From an uncultured Clostridia bacterium (GTDB lineage Bacteria; Bacillota; Clostridia; TANB77; CAG-508): 41,534 nt of DNA. Under the pieces are notes generated by a model. The model was not told the origin of the DNA and searched no databases. It was given only the letters and a program-made list of their open reading frames with translations. The translations under genes were made by a program, and so were the position numbers. How positions within the stretch are numbered: the stretch's first letter is position 1; each line of letters begins with the position of its first letter. Where the stretch lies: NCBI GenBank assembly GCA_947585105.1, contig CANPWV010000012.1:1-41534 (forward strand). The letters are read 5' to 3'. Below are positions 33,161 to 40,419 of this stretch, one piece after another.

Positions 33161-33189
33161 TTGACATTACAAGAATTTCCAAATATAAT
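33161..33189 (+). promoter_or_regulatory. Perfect sigma-A promoter of the sigma-H-like gene
   Basis: TTGACA (33161-33166), 17 bp, TATAAT (33184-33189). Confidence 0.8.
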
Positions 33190-33225
33190 GTCGGTAGAAA
33201 AACATCATGGAGGTAACAAAAAGGA

Positions 33226-33867
33226 ATGCAAGGAAGTTTGTTAGACCCAAATAAATTTCAAACAATGACAGACGATTCGCTTTTAACTCTTGCTAAAGCT
33301 GGAGATGAAGGCGCTATAAACTTTATCATGGACAAGTATAATAATATAGTAAACATGAAAGCGAGTAGATTTTTTGCGGCTGGAATTGAAAAAGAAGATA
33401 TTATTCAAGAGGGAATGATAGGCTTATATAAAGCAATTCAAAGTTATGACAGTGACAAACAAAATTCATTTAAGAGTTTTGCTAATATGTGTATTGAAAG
33501 ACAGTTAATAACTGTTGTAAAAAGCGCTAATCGTCAGAAGAACATTCCACTTAACTCTGCTTTTTCTTTAAATAGCCCGATTTACGAAGATGGCGATACA
33601 GACGCAATGGAAGTTTTAGATGTAAATCTTGTTGAAGATCCATTAGAAACTATTGCAAATAAAGAATATTTTAGCCAAATGGAAACAAAAATAGATGAAA
33701 ATTTAAGTGATTTTGAGAAGAAAGTTTTAGTTCATTATAAACAAGGAAAATCTTATAATGATATAGCTAAAGAGATGAACACCAAAGTAAAATCAGTAGA
33801 TACAGCTCTTCAAAGAATCAAGAAAAAAGCTACAAAAATAAAAAGCCAAATTGATGGGAAAAAATAA
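33226..33867 (+). CDS. sigH: Sigma-70-family factor, sigma-H (SigH/Spo0H)-like
   Basis: 213 aa. Region 2: 'SLLTLAKAGDEGAINFIMDK', 'EKEDIIQEGMIGLYKAIQSY' (core-binding), 'FKSFANMCIERQLITVVKSA'. Region 4 near the end: 'LSDFEKKVLVHYKQGKSYND', 'VKSVDTALQRIKKKA'. Length and the 'DIIQEG.IGLYKAI' motif fit SigH, which drives early stationary-phase and sporulation genes, including spo0A in Bacillus. RBS GGAGG and AAGGA. The symbol is given on family resemblance; another group 3/4 factor is possible. Confidence 0.82.
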   Translation: MQGSLLDPNKFQTMTDDSLLTLAKAGDEGAINFIMDKYNNIVNMKASRFFAAGIEKEDIIQEGMIGLYKAIQSYDSDKQNSFKSFANMCIERQLITVVKSANRQKNIPLNSAFSLNSPIYEDGDTDAMEVLDVNLVEDPLETIANKEYFSQMETKIDENLSDFEKKVLVHYKQGKSYNDIAKEMNTKVKSVDTALQRIKKKATKIKSQIDGKK

Positions 33868-33907
33868 AAATTGTAAATGTTTGATACATTTACAATTTTT
33901 ATTTTTT
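33866..33907. terminator. Bidirectional terminator after the sigma factor gene
   Basis: AAAAATTGTAAATGT / ACATTTACAATTTTT, 15-bp stem with a 5-nt loop. Confidence 0.9.
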
Positions 33908-34451
33908 ATTCTCCTAAAGTTAATAGTTCAAGATTTGCGAGGAAGGTATCTTCTGTTATTGTTTCGTTGATTTCTTTAGCAATTGTTCCATCTTCTTCAA
34001 TGAAAAGAATTGATGGGAGTTTTTGATAATTGTATTTTTCTTTTAAAATTAAATCAGTATCAAAATACATTGGAATTTTGAAGTTTACAGCTTTTACATC
34101 TTCTATAAGATTTAAGTTAAGATCAGGCTCATTTACATTGATTGCCAAAAAGTTTATAGAATCTTTATAAGCTTCATAATTTTTCTCAATTAATTTTATC
34201 ATTTCAAAAGATTTTGAACTATCAGATTTCCAAAATAAAATAGTTAAAGGTTTTCCTTCATAATTTTTTAAGTCAATTTTGTTTCCATCTATATCGTAAA
34301 AATAGAAACTTTTTTCTTTTGGTACAGGCGTAGTTACAGTTTTTTCTTTGTTATTTTCTTTATAAAAAAACGTAAAAAATACGAAAATTCCAATAGCTAT
34401 AATTAACAATATAATAGACAAAACTAAAATTATTATATTTTTCTTACTCAT
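33906..34451 (-). CDS. Membrane-anchored thioredoxin-fold protein lacking the CxxC pair
   Basis: Start at ATG 34451 (AAGGAGAG upstream); the longer frame to 34523 runs into the preceding gene. 181 aa: membrane anchor 'IIILVLSIILLIIAIGIFVF', then a TlpA/ResA-like domain ('SFYFYDIDGNKIDLKNYEGK', 'PLTILFWKSDSSKSFEMIKL', 'INFLAINVNEPD', 'LPSILFIEEDG'). In normal family members the 'FWKSDSS' segment is 'FWA-S-W-C-x-x-C': both redox Cys are missing here (W-K-S-D-S-S). The fold is probably kept without disulphide chemistry. Same operon as the upstream membrane protein. Confidence 0.75.
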   Translation of the reverse strand: MSKKNIIILVLSIILLIIAIGIFVFFTFFYKENNKEKTVTTPVPKEKSFYFYDIDGNKIDLKNYEGKPLTILFWKSDSSKSFEMIKLIEKNYEAYKDSINFLAINVNEPDLNLNLIEDVKAVNFKIPMYFDTDLILKEKYNYQKLPSILFIEEDGTIAKEINETITEDTFLANLELLTLGE

Positions 34452-34461
34452 TTTTCTCTCC

Positions 34462-35070
34462 TTAAATATATATTGTAGCTTCAAAGCAAATTTTTGAATA
34501 TAAAAATAAAAAAAATATATCACAAATTGCCTTTGAATAAATAAAGCAATTTAGCTTTCTTTCTTGATAAAATAAAAAGCTAACAATGAAAAACAACATT
34601 AATTTCCAAATTAAATATTTAATAGGTGTTTTAAAATAGCCGATTTCATAAAAATATCTAAAAACTGTTACTTCTAATCCAATAAATGGGGAAGATATAA
34701 ACCAAATTTTTGAAGCAAAAATTGTATAGTTTATAAGTCCAGCTCCTAAATTAAAATTTTTTAAAATTTTCTCTAAAAATCCATATGTTATGCAAGCTGA
34801 AATCATTGATATTATGGAGGTTGCAAAAAATGAATTAGCAAAAGTTATCTTTATTCCCCTTCTATAATATTTTACTTTATTAAGATTTGCTTTTTTAAAA
34901 ATTTTATTTGATGTATATATACAAATCAAAGTTGTAATTAAATATATAATCAAATTTATATCTATTCCTATTATGTGATTTAAATTAGAATTTATTTTCA
35001 AAAAAATATTTATTGAACCAACAAATATTATTACAGTCAAAAATACAAAAAAATAAAATAGTTTTTTCAA
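34462..35070 (-). CDS. Polytopic membrane protein of unknown function
   Basis: 202 aa with about six hydrophobic segments ('LFYFFVFLTVIIFVGSINIF', 'IIYLITTLICIYTSN', 'FATSIISMISACITYGFLEK'). Size and topology resemble MauE/DoxX-like quinone-linked membrane proteins that often sit beside TlpA-like thioredoxins, which would fit the neighbour gene, but I see no diagnostic residues. Its end is 11 nt before the start of the thioredoxin-fold gene. Confidence 0.6.
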   Translation of the reverse strand: MKKLFYFFVFLTVIIFVGSINIFLKINSNLNHIIGIDINLIIYLITTLICIYTSNKIFKKANLNKVKYYRRGIKITFANSFFATSIISMISACITYGFLEKILKNFNLGAGLINYTIFASKIWFISSPFIGLEVTVFRYFYEIGYFKTPIKYLIWKLMLFFIVSFLFYQERKLNCFIYSKAICDIFFLFLYSKICFEATIYI

Positions 35071-35162
35071 TAAAATAGCGCTCCTTTCATATACAAAAAT
35101 ATTCTAACATTAATTAACTATAAATACAATAAAAAAATTTTTTATTTTTTTATAAAAAACTC

Positions 35163-35191
35163 TTGCCAAAATAAAATTTATATATTAAAAT
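35163..35191 (+). promoter_or_regulatory. Sigma-A promoter of the mraZ operon
   Basis: TTGCCA (35163-35168), 17 bp, TAAAAT (35186-35191), followed at once by the MraZ boxes. Confidence 0.75.
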
Positions 35192-35200
35192 TTAATTGAA

Positions 35201-35230
35201 GTGGAGAGAAGTGGAACAAAGTGGTAGAAA
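35201..35230 (+). promoter_or_regulatory. MraZ-binding boxes (three GTGG repeats)
   Basis: GTGGAGAGAA, GTGGAACAAA and GTGGTAGAAA at exactly 10-bp spacing (35201, 35211, 35221). Repeats of this type upstream of mraZ are the known autoregulatory sites of MraZ. Confidence 0.85.
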
Positions 35231-35250
35231 ATGAAAGGAGGTTACACATC

Positions 35251-35676
35251 TTGCTAATCGGTGAATATGCTCATTCTCTAGATGTTAAGGGTAGAATTAT
35301 AATGCCATCAAAATTTAGAGATGATATTGGAGATAAGTTCATAGTAACGAAAGGTTTAGATGGTTGCCTATTTGCATTTTCAAAAGAAGAATGGACAAAA
35401 TTTGAAGAAAAACTTTCAACACTTCCAATTTCAAATAAAGATGCAAGATCTTTTACAAGATTTTTCTTTGCTGGTGCAATAGATTGTGAACTTGATAAAC
35501 AAGGAAGATTTTTAATTTCTTCTAATTTAAGAGAGTTTGCTGGATTTAACAAAGATATTGTTATTGTTGGTATGAACTCAAGAGTTGAAATTTGGAGTAA
35601 AGAAAAATGGGAAGATTGCAATAATAACCTTTCTGCTGATGATATAGCGGAAAAGATGGAAATGCTAGGTATATAA
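35251..35676 (+). CDS. mraZ: Transcriptional regulator MraZ
   Basis: 141 aa, normal length, from TTG 35251 with AGGAGG 9 nt upstream; the open frame goes back to GTG 35221, which lies inside the operator. Two AbrB-like SWI domains: '[20 protein letters not shown]' and '[20 protein letters not shown]', with '[20 protein letters not shown]'. First gene of the cell-division cluster; represses it through the GTGG boxes. Confidence 0.95.
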   Translation: MLIGEYAHSLDVKGRIIMPSKFRDDIGDKFIVTKGLDGCLFAFSKEEWTKFEEKLSTLPISNKDARSFTRFFFAGAIDCELDKQGRFLISSNLREFAGFNKDIVIVGMNSRVEIWSKEKWEDCNNNLSADDIAEKMEMLGI

Positions 35677-35736
35677 TTTATATATATTGCGGTTAAATAT
35701 TTTTAACTGCACGCAAATGAAAATTTGTGCCAGATT

Positions 35737-35903
35737 ACAAAAGATTTTAAGATACAAAAGAAAAAGTTTACAAAAGACAAAGCTTTATGCAAAGTTACAC
35801 TTACTTATTATAAATTACAAATGATGTAATTTACAAAAGATAAAGTATATAATTTACAACAGAATTATATATACACAAAAGATTTTAAGATACAAAAGAA
35901 AAA
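35737..35903 (+). repeat. Repeat-rich intergenic region before rsmH
   Basis: A 29-bp direct repeat ACAAAAGATTTTAAGATACA (+ AAAGAAAAA) occurs at 35737-35765 and 35875-35903. Between and after them TTACAAAAGA-like units recur at 35833, 35915 and, in variant form, at 35768. No ORF. The 318-nt gap 35677-35994 otherwise contains only the hairpin at 35929-35962. Confidence 0.7.
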
Positions 35904-35928
35904 ATTTAAAATTTTACAAAAGAGAAAT

Positions 35929-35962
35929 GGCGGATAATATGAACAAAATAATGTTATCCGCC
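35929..35962 (+). promoter_or_regulatory. Hairpin in the rsmH leader
   Basis: GGCGGATAA pairs with TTATCCGCC across a 16-nt loop; CTTTATTTTTT follows, so it could act as attenuator. The rsmH RBS (GGAGG) is just beyond. Confidence 0.55.
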
Positions 35963-35994
35963 TTAAAACTATCTTTATTTTTTGGAGGATAGCT

Positions 35995-36924
35995 TTGGAA
36001 TTTAATCATAAGCCGGTTATGCTTGAAGAGTGCATAAATGGACTAGAAATAAAACCTAATGGAATATATGTAGATGGAACTCTTGGTGGAGCTGGCCATA
36101 GTCTAGAAATTGCTAAAAGATTGGGAAAAGATGGACTTCTTATTGGAATTGACAGAGACGAGGAAGCTTTAAATGTTGCTAGAGAAAGGCTAAAAGATTA
36201 TTCAAATACAAAGTTTATTCACGATAATCATGATAATATCAAGGAAATACTAGAAGAATTAGAAATTGACAAGGTCGATGGAATTCTTCTAGATTTAGGC
36301 GTTTCTTCATATCAGCTAGATGAGAAAAATAGAGGATTTAGCTATATGGGAGAAGCTGAGCTTGATATGAGAATGGACAAAACTCAAAAGTTAGATGCGA
36401 AAAAAGTCGTAAATTCTTATTCAGAAGAAGATTTAGCAAATATAATTTTTGAGTATGGAGAAGAAAAATTCGCTAGAAGAATTGCTAGAAATATAGTTTT
36501 AGAAAGAGAGATAAAGCCAATTGAAACAACAAAAGAGTTAGCCCAAATTATCGAAAAATCAGTTCCGATAAGAGGAGATGGTCATCCTTGCAAGAGAACA
36601 TTTCAAGCAATTAGAATAGAAGTAAATAACGAAATAAAACCTTTATATGAATGTATAAAGAATTCAATAGATTCTTTAAAACCTAATGGAAGATTATGTG
36701 TTATAACATTTCATTCATTAGAAGATAGAAGCGTTAAAAAGGCAATGGTGGAGAGTGAGGGAGTTTGTACATGTCCTCCTGGACTTCCATATTGTATGTG
36801 TGGAATGGTAAGCTTAGGAAAAGTTATTACTAAAAAGCCAATATTGCCAAGTAAAGAAGAACAAGAAGAAAATTCTAGAAGTAAAAGCGCAAAATTAAGA
36901 ATATTTGAGAAAAAAGGAGTTTAA
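35995..36924 (+). CDS. rsmH: 16S rRNA (cytosine1402-N4)-methyltransferase
   Basis: 309 aa from TTG 35995 (TTGGAGGATAGC upstream). SAM-binding '[20 protein letters not shown]' and '[18 protein letters not shown]'; '[16 protein letters not shown]'; 'ERGFSY'-equivalent '[17 protein letters not shown]'; '[14 protein letters not shown]'; '[16 protein letters not shown]'. Methylates C1402 in the ribosomal P site, a position that affects decoding fidelity, which is of interest given the frameshifting seen in this genome. Followed 6 nt later by ftsL. Confidence 0.96.
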   Translation: MEFNHKPVMLEECINGLEIKPNGIYVDGTLGGAGHSLEIAKRLGKDGLLIGIDRDEEALNVARERLKDYSNTKFIHDNHDNIKEILEELEIDKVDGILLDLGVSSYQLDEKNRGFSYMGEAELDMRMDKTQKLDAKKVVNSYSEEDLANIIFEYGEEKFARRIARNIVLEREIKPIETTKELAQIIEKSVPIRGDGHPCKRTFQAIRIEVNNEIKPLYECIKNSIDSLKPNGRLCVITFHSLEDRSVKKAMVESEGVCTCPPGLPYCMCGMVSLGKVITKKPILPSKEEQEENSRSKSAKLRIFEKKGV

Positions 36925-36930
36925 AGCCAG

Positions 36931-37455
36931 ATGGCGACTTACGATTATGAATATGGAACAAGCCCTAGAAAGCTTGAACCAGAAATAAAAGCTCCTAAAA
37001 AAACTCAAAAGAAAGTTGCAAATTCAAAAAAACCTAACAAAGCCAAGACTACAAAATCGAAGAAAGATCAGGCTAAATTGAAGGAAACGAGATTGGCTAG
37101 AACAAATTTTGCAATAGTAATGTTAGTTTTTTTAGGAAGCATTTTGATATTAATGTATAGAAATGTAAAAATAACAGAATCCTACTCTAAAGTTCAATCT
37201 TTGAGTAAGGAGGTGTCTTCATTACAGAAAGAAAATGGTCAAATTGCTGTTCAAATTCAAAATAATTTGAATTTAAGTAATATTGAGCAAACAGCAATTT
37301 CAACTCTCGGAATGCAAAAGCTTTCTAGTAGACAGACTATTTATGTTAATTTAGATACAAAAAATTATACTGAGATAACTCGAAAAAGCATTATAGAGGA
37401 GAGCAAGCCAAATTTATTTCAAATAATAATTAATAAAATTGTAGATTTCTTTTAG
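36931..37455 (+). CDS. ftsL: FtsL-like cell-division protein
   Basis: 174 aa bitopic protein: Lys/Pro-rich cytoplasmic head (~55 residues, 'KAPKKTQKKVANSKKPNKAK'), one membrane helix 'FAIVMLVFLGSILILMY', then a coiled coil ('VQSLSKEVSSLQKENGQIAV') and 'IEQTAISTLGMQKLSSRQTI', typical of FtsL/septum formation initiator. Recognised mainly by layout and by its place after rsmH. Confidence 0.85.
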   Translation: MATYDYEYGTSPRKLEPEIKAPKKTQKKVANSKKPNKAKTTKSKKDQAKLKETRLARTNFAIVMLVFLGSILILMYRNVKITESYSKVQSLSKEVSSLQKENGQIAVQIQNNLNLSNIEQTAISTLGMQKLSSRQTIYVNLDTKNYTEITRKSIIEESKPNLFQIIINKIVDFF

Positions 37456-37456
37456 A

Positions 37457-37500
37457 AAAACATTTAAGCGAAAAAATCGTTTAAGTGTTTTTTTTTTTAT
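37457..37500 (+). terminator. Intrinsic terminator after ftsL
   Basis: ACATTTAAGCGA / TCGTTTAAGTGT with a 5-nt A loop, then 11 T. It separates ftsL from the downstream PBP gene, which is unusual for this cluster. Confidence 0.85.
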
Positions 37501-37521
37501 TTTCAAAAAATGAAAATTTTG

Positions 37522-37551
37522 TTGACTTTTAGAAATAACCGTGTTAAAATA
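37522..37551 (+). promoter_or_regulatory. Promoter of the acidic high-GC gene
   Basis: TTGACT, 17-bp spacer, TAAAAT in the stretch ..TTGACTTTTAGAAATAACCG..; leader with GAAGGAAGG before TTG 37632. Confidence 0.65.
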
Positions 37552-37631
37552 TTTGTCGTATCAGTTAAATTTTGTTCTCTCCGGAAATTTTTTGACTGAT
37601 CAAAATTTCATATCGAAGGAAGGTAATACCA

Positions 37632-38156
37632 TTGACTAATGAGAAAAAAGTTCGGCAAGTAACTCTTGTACTCGACGGAGTTACTGTCTATGTTGAAACC
37701 GATAGGGACTATATGTCTGTAACGGTTAGCGACGATGACGGCTACGCCGAGGCGACTCTCGTCAAAGACTCCGAGTGCAATTACGGAGACGAAGATGAGG
37801 AAACTTGCGAAACTGAACCCGAAAACGAAGAGTGCGATTCCGGCGAAGAGGCTGCTGCCTCCGAAGAAACGCCCGACGAGGAACATCCTGAGGACGAGAC
37901 TGTCGAAGATGTTCCCGTAACCGACGAAGTTCCTACTGAAGAAGCCGAGTCGGCTCCTGATGAGGAATCCGTTGTGGAAGAAGTTGAACCCGAAGTTACC
38001 GAGGAAGTTCCTACCGAAGAGGAAGATCCTGATCCGGTCGAGGAACCCGCTGAAGAAGAAGTCGAACCCGAAACGGCCGAGGAGGTTACTGAAGACGACG
38101 CTACAAATCCGGCGCCCGCTGAGGAACCTACCGAAGCTGAAGAAGCTGACGCTTGA
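37632..38156 (+). CDS. Very acidic protein of foreign composition between ftsL and the PBP gene
   Basis: 174 aa from TTG 37632 (RBS GAAGGAAGG). Residues 1-55 look like a small beta domain ('VRQVTLVLDGVTVYVETDRD', 'YMSVTVSDDDGYAEATLVKD'); the other ~120 residues are a low-complexity Glu/Pro/Val/Thr tail ('EEVEPEVTEEVPTEEEDPDP'). Pronounced high GC and CG-rich codons (GCC, GTC, CCG, TCG) unlike any neighbour. Contains an in-frame CGG at 37653-37655 (GTT CGG CAA), which must be read as a triplet because +1 gives a stop two codons on. No family recognised. Own promoter and terminator, so it is a self-contained inserted cassette. Confidence 0.75.
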   Translation: MTNEKKVRQVTLVLDGVTVYVETDRDYMSVTVSDDDGYAEATLVKDSECNYGDEDEETCETEPENEECDSGEEAAASEETPDEEHPEDETVEDVPVTDEVPTEEAESAPDEESVVEEVEPEVTEEVPTEEEDPDPVEEPAEEEVEPETAEEVTEDDATNPAPAEEPTEAEEADA

Positions 38157-38185
38157 GTTTTGCAGATGAACAAAAGCGTAAAGCT

Positions 38186-38245
38186 TAAAAAGGCAAGATA
38201 GCCGGAAACTTTCAAAAGTTTAATTGCCTTAGTAGTTTTCCATTT
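38186..38245 (+). other. Structured 3' untranslated region of the acidic gene
   Basis: AAGGCAA / TTGCCTT encloses AAACTTT-ca-AAAGTTT (7-bp stem, 2-nt gap). No ORF above ~12 codons on the plus strand here. Confidence 0.45.
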
Positions 38246-38297
38246 CTCCTTACAAAAATCATACGTATAAGAACCAACCATAACGACGGAGAGAACA

Positions 38298-38330
38298 ACC
38301 CCTGACAACTATGTCAGGGGTTACTTTTTT
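38298..38330 (+). terminator. Intrinsic terminator of the acidic gene cassette
   Basis: CCCCTGACA, loop ACTA, TGTCAGGGG, then TTACTTTTTT. Confidence 0.9.
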
Positions 38331-38360
38331 AGAAAAAATAAAATAAATCATAAATTAATT

Positions 38361-38393
38361 ATCATCTAATAATATTTATTAGGTGATTTTTTT
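38361..38393 (+). terminator. Terminator-like hairpin abutting the PBP start codon
   Basis: ATCATCTAATA (38361-38371) pairs with TATTAGGTGAT (38377-38387; one G-T pair), then T7 runs straight into ATG 38394. The only RBS candidate, AGGTGA, lies in the 3' arm. It may be an attenuator and/or RBS-sequestering switch. Confidence 0.65.
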
Positions 38394-40361
38394 ATGATTA
38401 GTAGTAATTTAAAGATGAAGAAGAAAATGAGAATTGAATTAATTCTTTTTATAATTGGTTTTCTTATTATTTCGATAAAGCTAGGTTATGTCCAATTTGT
38501 AAAAGGAAAAGAATATACTCAAAAAGCTATAGAACAGCTAAATAATAGTAGAAAAGTTCCAGCAAACAGAGGAATTATCTATGATTGCAACGGAAATATT
38601 TTAGCAAATAGTAGTACAGTTTATACTGTAAATATTAATCCAGCAAAAATCTCACAAAACAACAAAGAAAAAGTCGCAAAAGCCTTGTCAGAGATATTTT
38701 CTCTTGAGTACGAAGAAGTTTTAAAAAAGGTAAATCAAAATGTCTCTGTTGTAAATGTTGCTAAAAAGAAGCCAAAAGAGTTAACAGATAAATTAAGAAT
38801 TTGGATGGAACAAAATAATATAAAAACTGGAATAAATATTGATGAAGATACTCAAAGATATTACCCTTATGGAAGTCTTGCTTCACATGTAATTGGGTTT
38901 TGCGGAAGTGACAATCAAGGTTTAGACGGACTTGAGGCAAAATATGAAAAAACTCTAAAAGGAATTGATGGCTATATTGATAGAGCCCAAAATGCTAGAG
39001 GTGAGGACGTTGGAACAGATGGCGAAGAATATATAGATCCAATTTCTGGAAATAGCTTAATTACGACGATTGACATGAATATTCAATCAATTGTTGAAAA
39101 ATATATTGAAGAAGCTTGTATTGACAATAAGTGTACAGATGGTGCTTCTATAATTTTAATGAATCCCAAAAACGGTAATATTTGGGCTTTGGCAAATTAT
39201 CCTGATTATAATTTAAATAGTCCTTATGAGTTAGAAAATTCTGATGGATTAGAGAAAAAGGAAAAAACTCTTTTACTTCAAGCAAGATGGAGAAATAAAG
39301 CAATTTCAGACACTTATGAACCTGGTTCTTGTTTTAAATTAGTAACCGCTTCTAGCGCTTTAGAAGAAGGAATTGTATCAGGTCCAGATAATCAAGGAGA
39401 GTTTTGTTGCTCTGGAGGGATTGAAATTGCTGGTGTTAGGATAAAATGTTGGAGATATTATAGACCACATGGAAGTGAATCTTTAAGGGAAGCTCTAATG
39501 AATTCTTGTAATCCAGTATTTATAGGATTAGGGCAAAAAATAGGTGTACAAAAATATTATAAATATTTAGAAAAATTTGGATTTTTAAGAAAAACTGGAA
39601 TAGATGTTTATGGCGAAGCTGGAAGTATTTTTCTAAAACAGGAAAAAGTCGGACCTGTTGAACTTGCTACAATTTCATTTGGCCAAAGATTTGAAGTAAC
39701 GCCAATTCAAATGATTACAATGGTTTCAACAATTGCAAATAAAGGAAAATATGTCTATCCAAGACTTGTTCAAGGAATTATAGATTCAAAAACAGGTGAA
39801 ATTACAGAATTAGAGCCAAAATTCGGTGATCAAGTTATTTCTGAAAAAACGGCTGAAACAGTTTTAAGTATGATGAACTCAGTTGTAAATGAAGGAACAG
39901 GAAAAAACGCCAAAGTTCAAGGTTATTCAATAGGCGGAAAGACTGGAACATCAGAAGATGGAGTAAATACAGGAAAATATGTAACATCTTTTATAGGTGT
40001 AGCACCAATTGAAGACCCAGAAGTTGCAATACTTGTAACACTTTATAATCCAACAGGCGAGGGAGGACATCAAGGAGGTGGAGTTGCGGCGCCACTAGCA
40101 GGTCAAATTTTTAGCGAAGTTCTTCCATATTTAGATGTAGTTCAAGGAAAACAAGAAGAATTAACTATACCAGAAGAAGTAAGTGTACCAAATGTAATTG
40201 GATTATCAATAAAAGAAGGCGAAAAAATATTAAAAGAAGCTGGCTTAGAACTAGAAGCAGAAGGCGAAAATTTAGATAAAGAAAAAACAATAATAAAAGA
40301 GCAATCCCCAACACAAGGAATTATAATAAATAAAGGAAATAAAATTTTTGTAAAGTATTGA
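38394..40361 (+). CDS. spoVD: SpoVD/FtsI-type class B penicillin-binding protein with PASTA domain
   Basis: 655 aa. Membrane anchor 'IELILFIIGFLIISIKLGYV', PBP dimerisation domain ('SRKVPANRGIIYDCNGNILA'), transpeptidase domain with S-x-x-K in 'YEPGSCFKLVTA', S-x-N in 'LMNSCNPVFIG', K-T-G in 'SIGGKTGTSEDG', and one C-terminal PASTA domain ('EVSVPNVIGLSIKEGEKILK'). Such proteins cross-link septal or spore-cortex peptidoglycan; one PASTA domain and the mraZ-cluster position fit SpoVD/PBP2B, and the two cannot be separated here. Start ATG 38394 has its RBS inside a hairpin; ATG 38415 or 38427 are alternatives. Confidence 0.9.
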   Translation: MISSNLKMKKKMRIELILFIIGFLIISIKLGYVQFVKGKEYTQKAIEQLNNSRKVPANRGIIYDCNGNILANSSTVYTVNINPAKISQNNKEKVAKALSEIFSLEYEEVLKKVNQNVSVVNVAKKKPKELTDKLRIWMEQNNIKTGINIDEDTQRYYPYGSLASHVIGFCGSDNQGLDGLEAKYEKTLKGIDGYIDRAQNARGEDVGTDGEEYIDPISGNSLITTIDMNIQSIVEKYIEEACIDNKCTDGASIILMNPKNGNIWALANYPDYNLNSPYELENSDGLEKKEKTLLLQARWRNKAISDTYEPGSCFKLVTASSALEEGIVSGPDNQGEFCCSGGIEIAGVRIKCWRYYRPHGSESLREALMNSCNPVFIGLGQKIGVQKYYKYLEKFGFLRKTGIDVYGEAGSIFLKQEKVGPVELATISFGQRFEVTPIQMITMVSTIANKGKYVYPRLVQGIIDSKTGEITELEPKFGDQVISEKTAETVLSMMNSVVNEGTGKNAKVQGYSIGGKTGTSEDGVNTGKYVTSFIGVAPIEDPEVAILVTLYNPTGEGGHQGGGVAAPLAGQIFSEVLPYLDVVQGKQEELTIPEEVSVPNVIGLSIKEGEKILKEAGLELEAEGENLDKEKTIIKEQSPTQGIIINKGNKIFVKY

Positions 40362-40386
40362 GAAAATCAATAAAATGTGTTATAAT
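40358..40386 (+). promoter_or_regulatory. Sigma-A promoter of the NadM-Nudix gene
   Basis: TTGAGA (40358-40363), 17 bp, TATAAT (40381-40386), overlapping the spoVD stop codon. Confidence 0.75.
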
Positions 40387-40419
40387 TGTTGACATAAATT
40401 TTATAAAGGAGGTTTGACT

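Noticed and set aside
35737..35903. CRISPR array
   Set aside because: Only two 29-bp copies, 138 bp apart, with AT-rich low-complexity sequence between them and no cas genes.
37781..38308. Minus-strand ORF with a signal-peptide-like start and a Ser-rich body opposite the acidic gene
   Set aside because: Ser-rich sequence is the expected antisense of Glu/Asp-rich codons; it has a TTG start within the terminator and no RBS, whereas the plus-strand gene has promoter, RBS and terminator.
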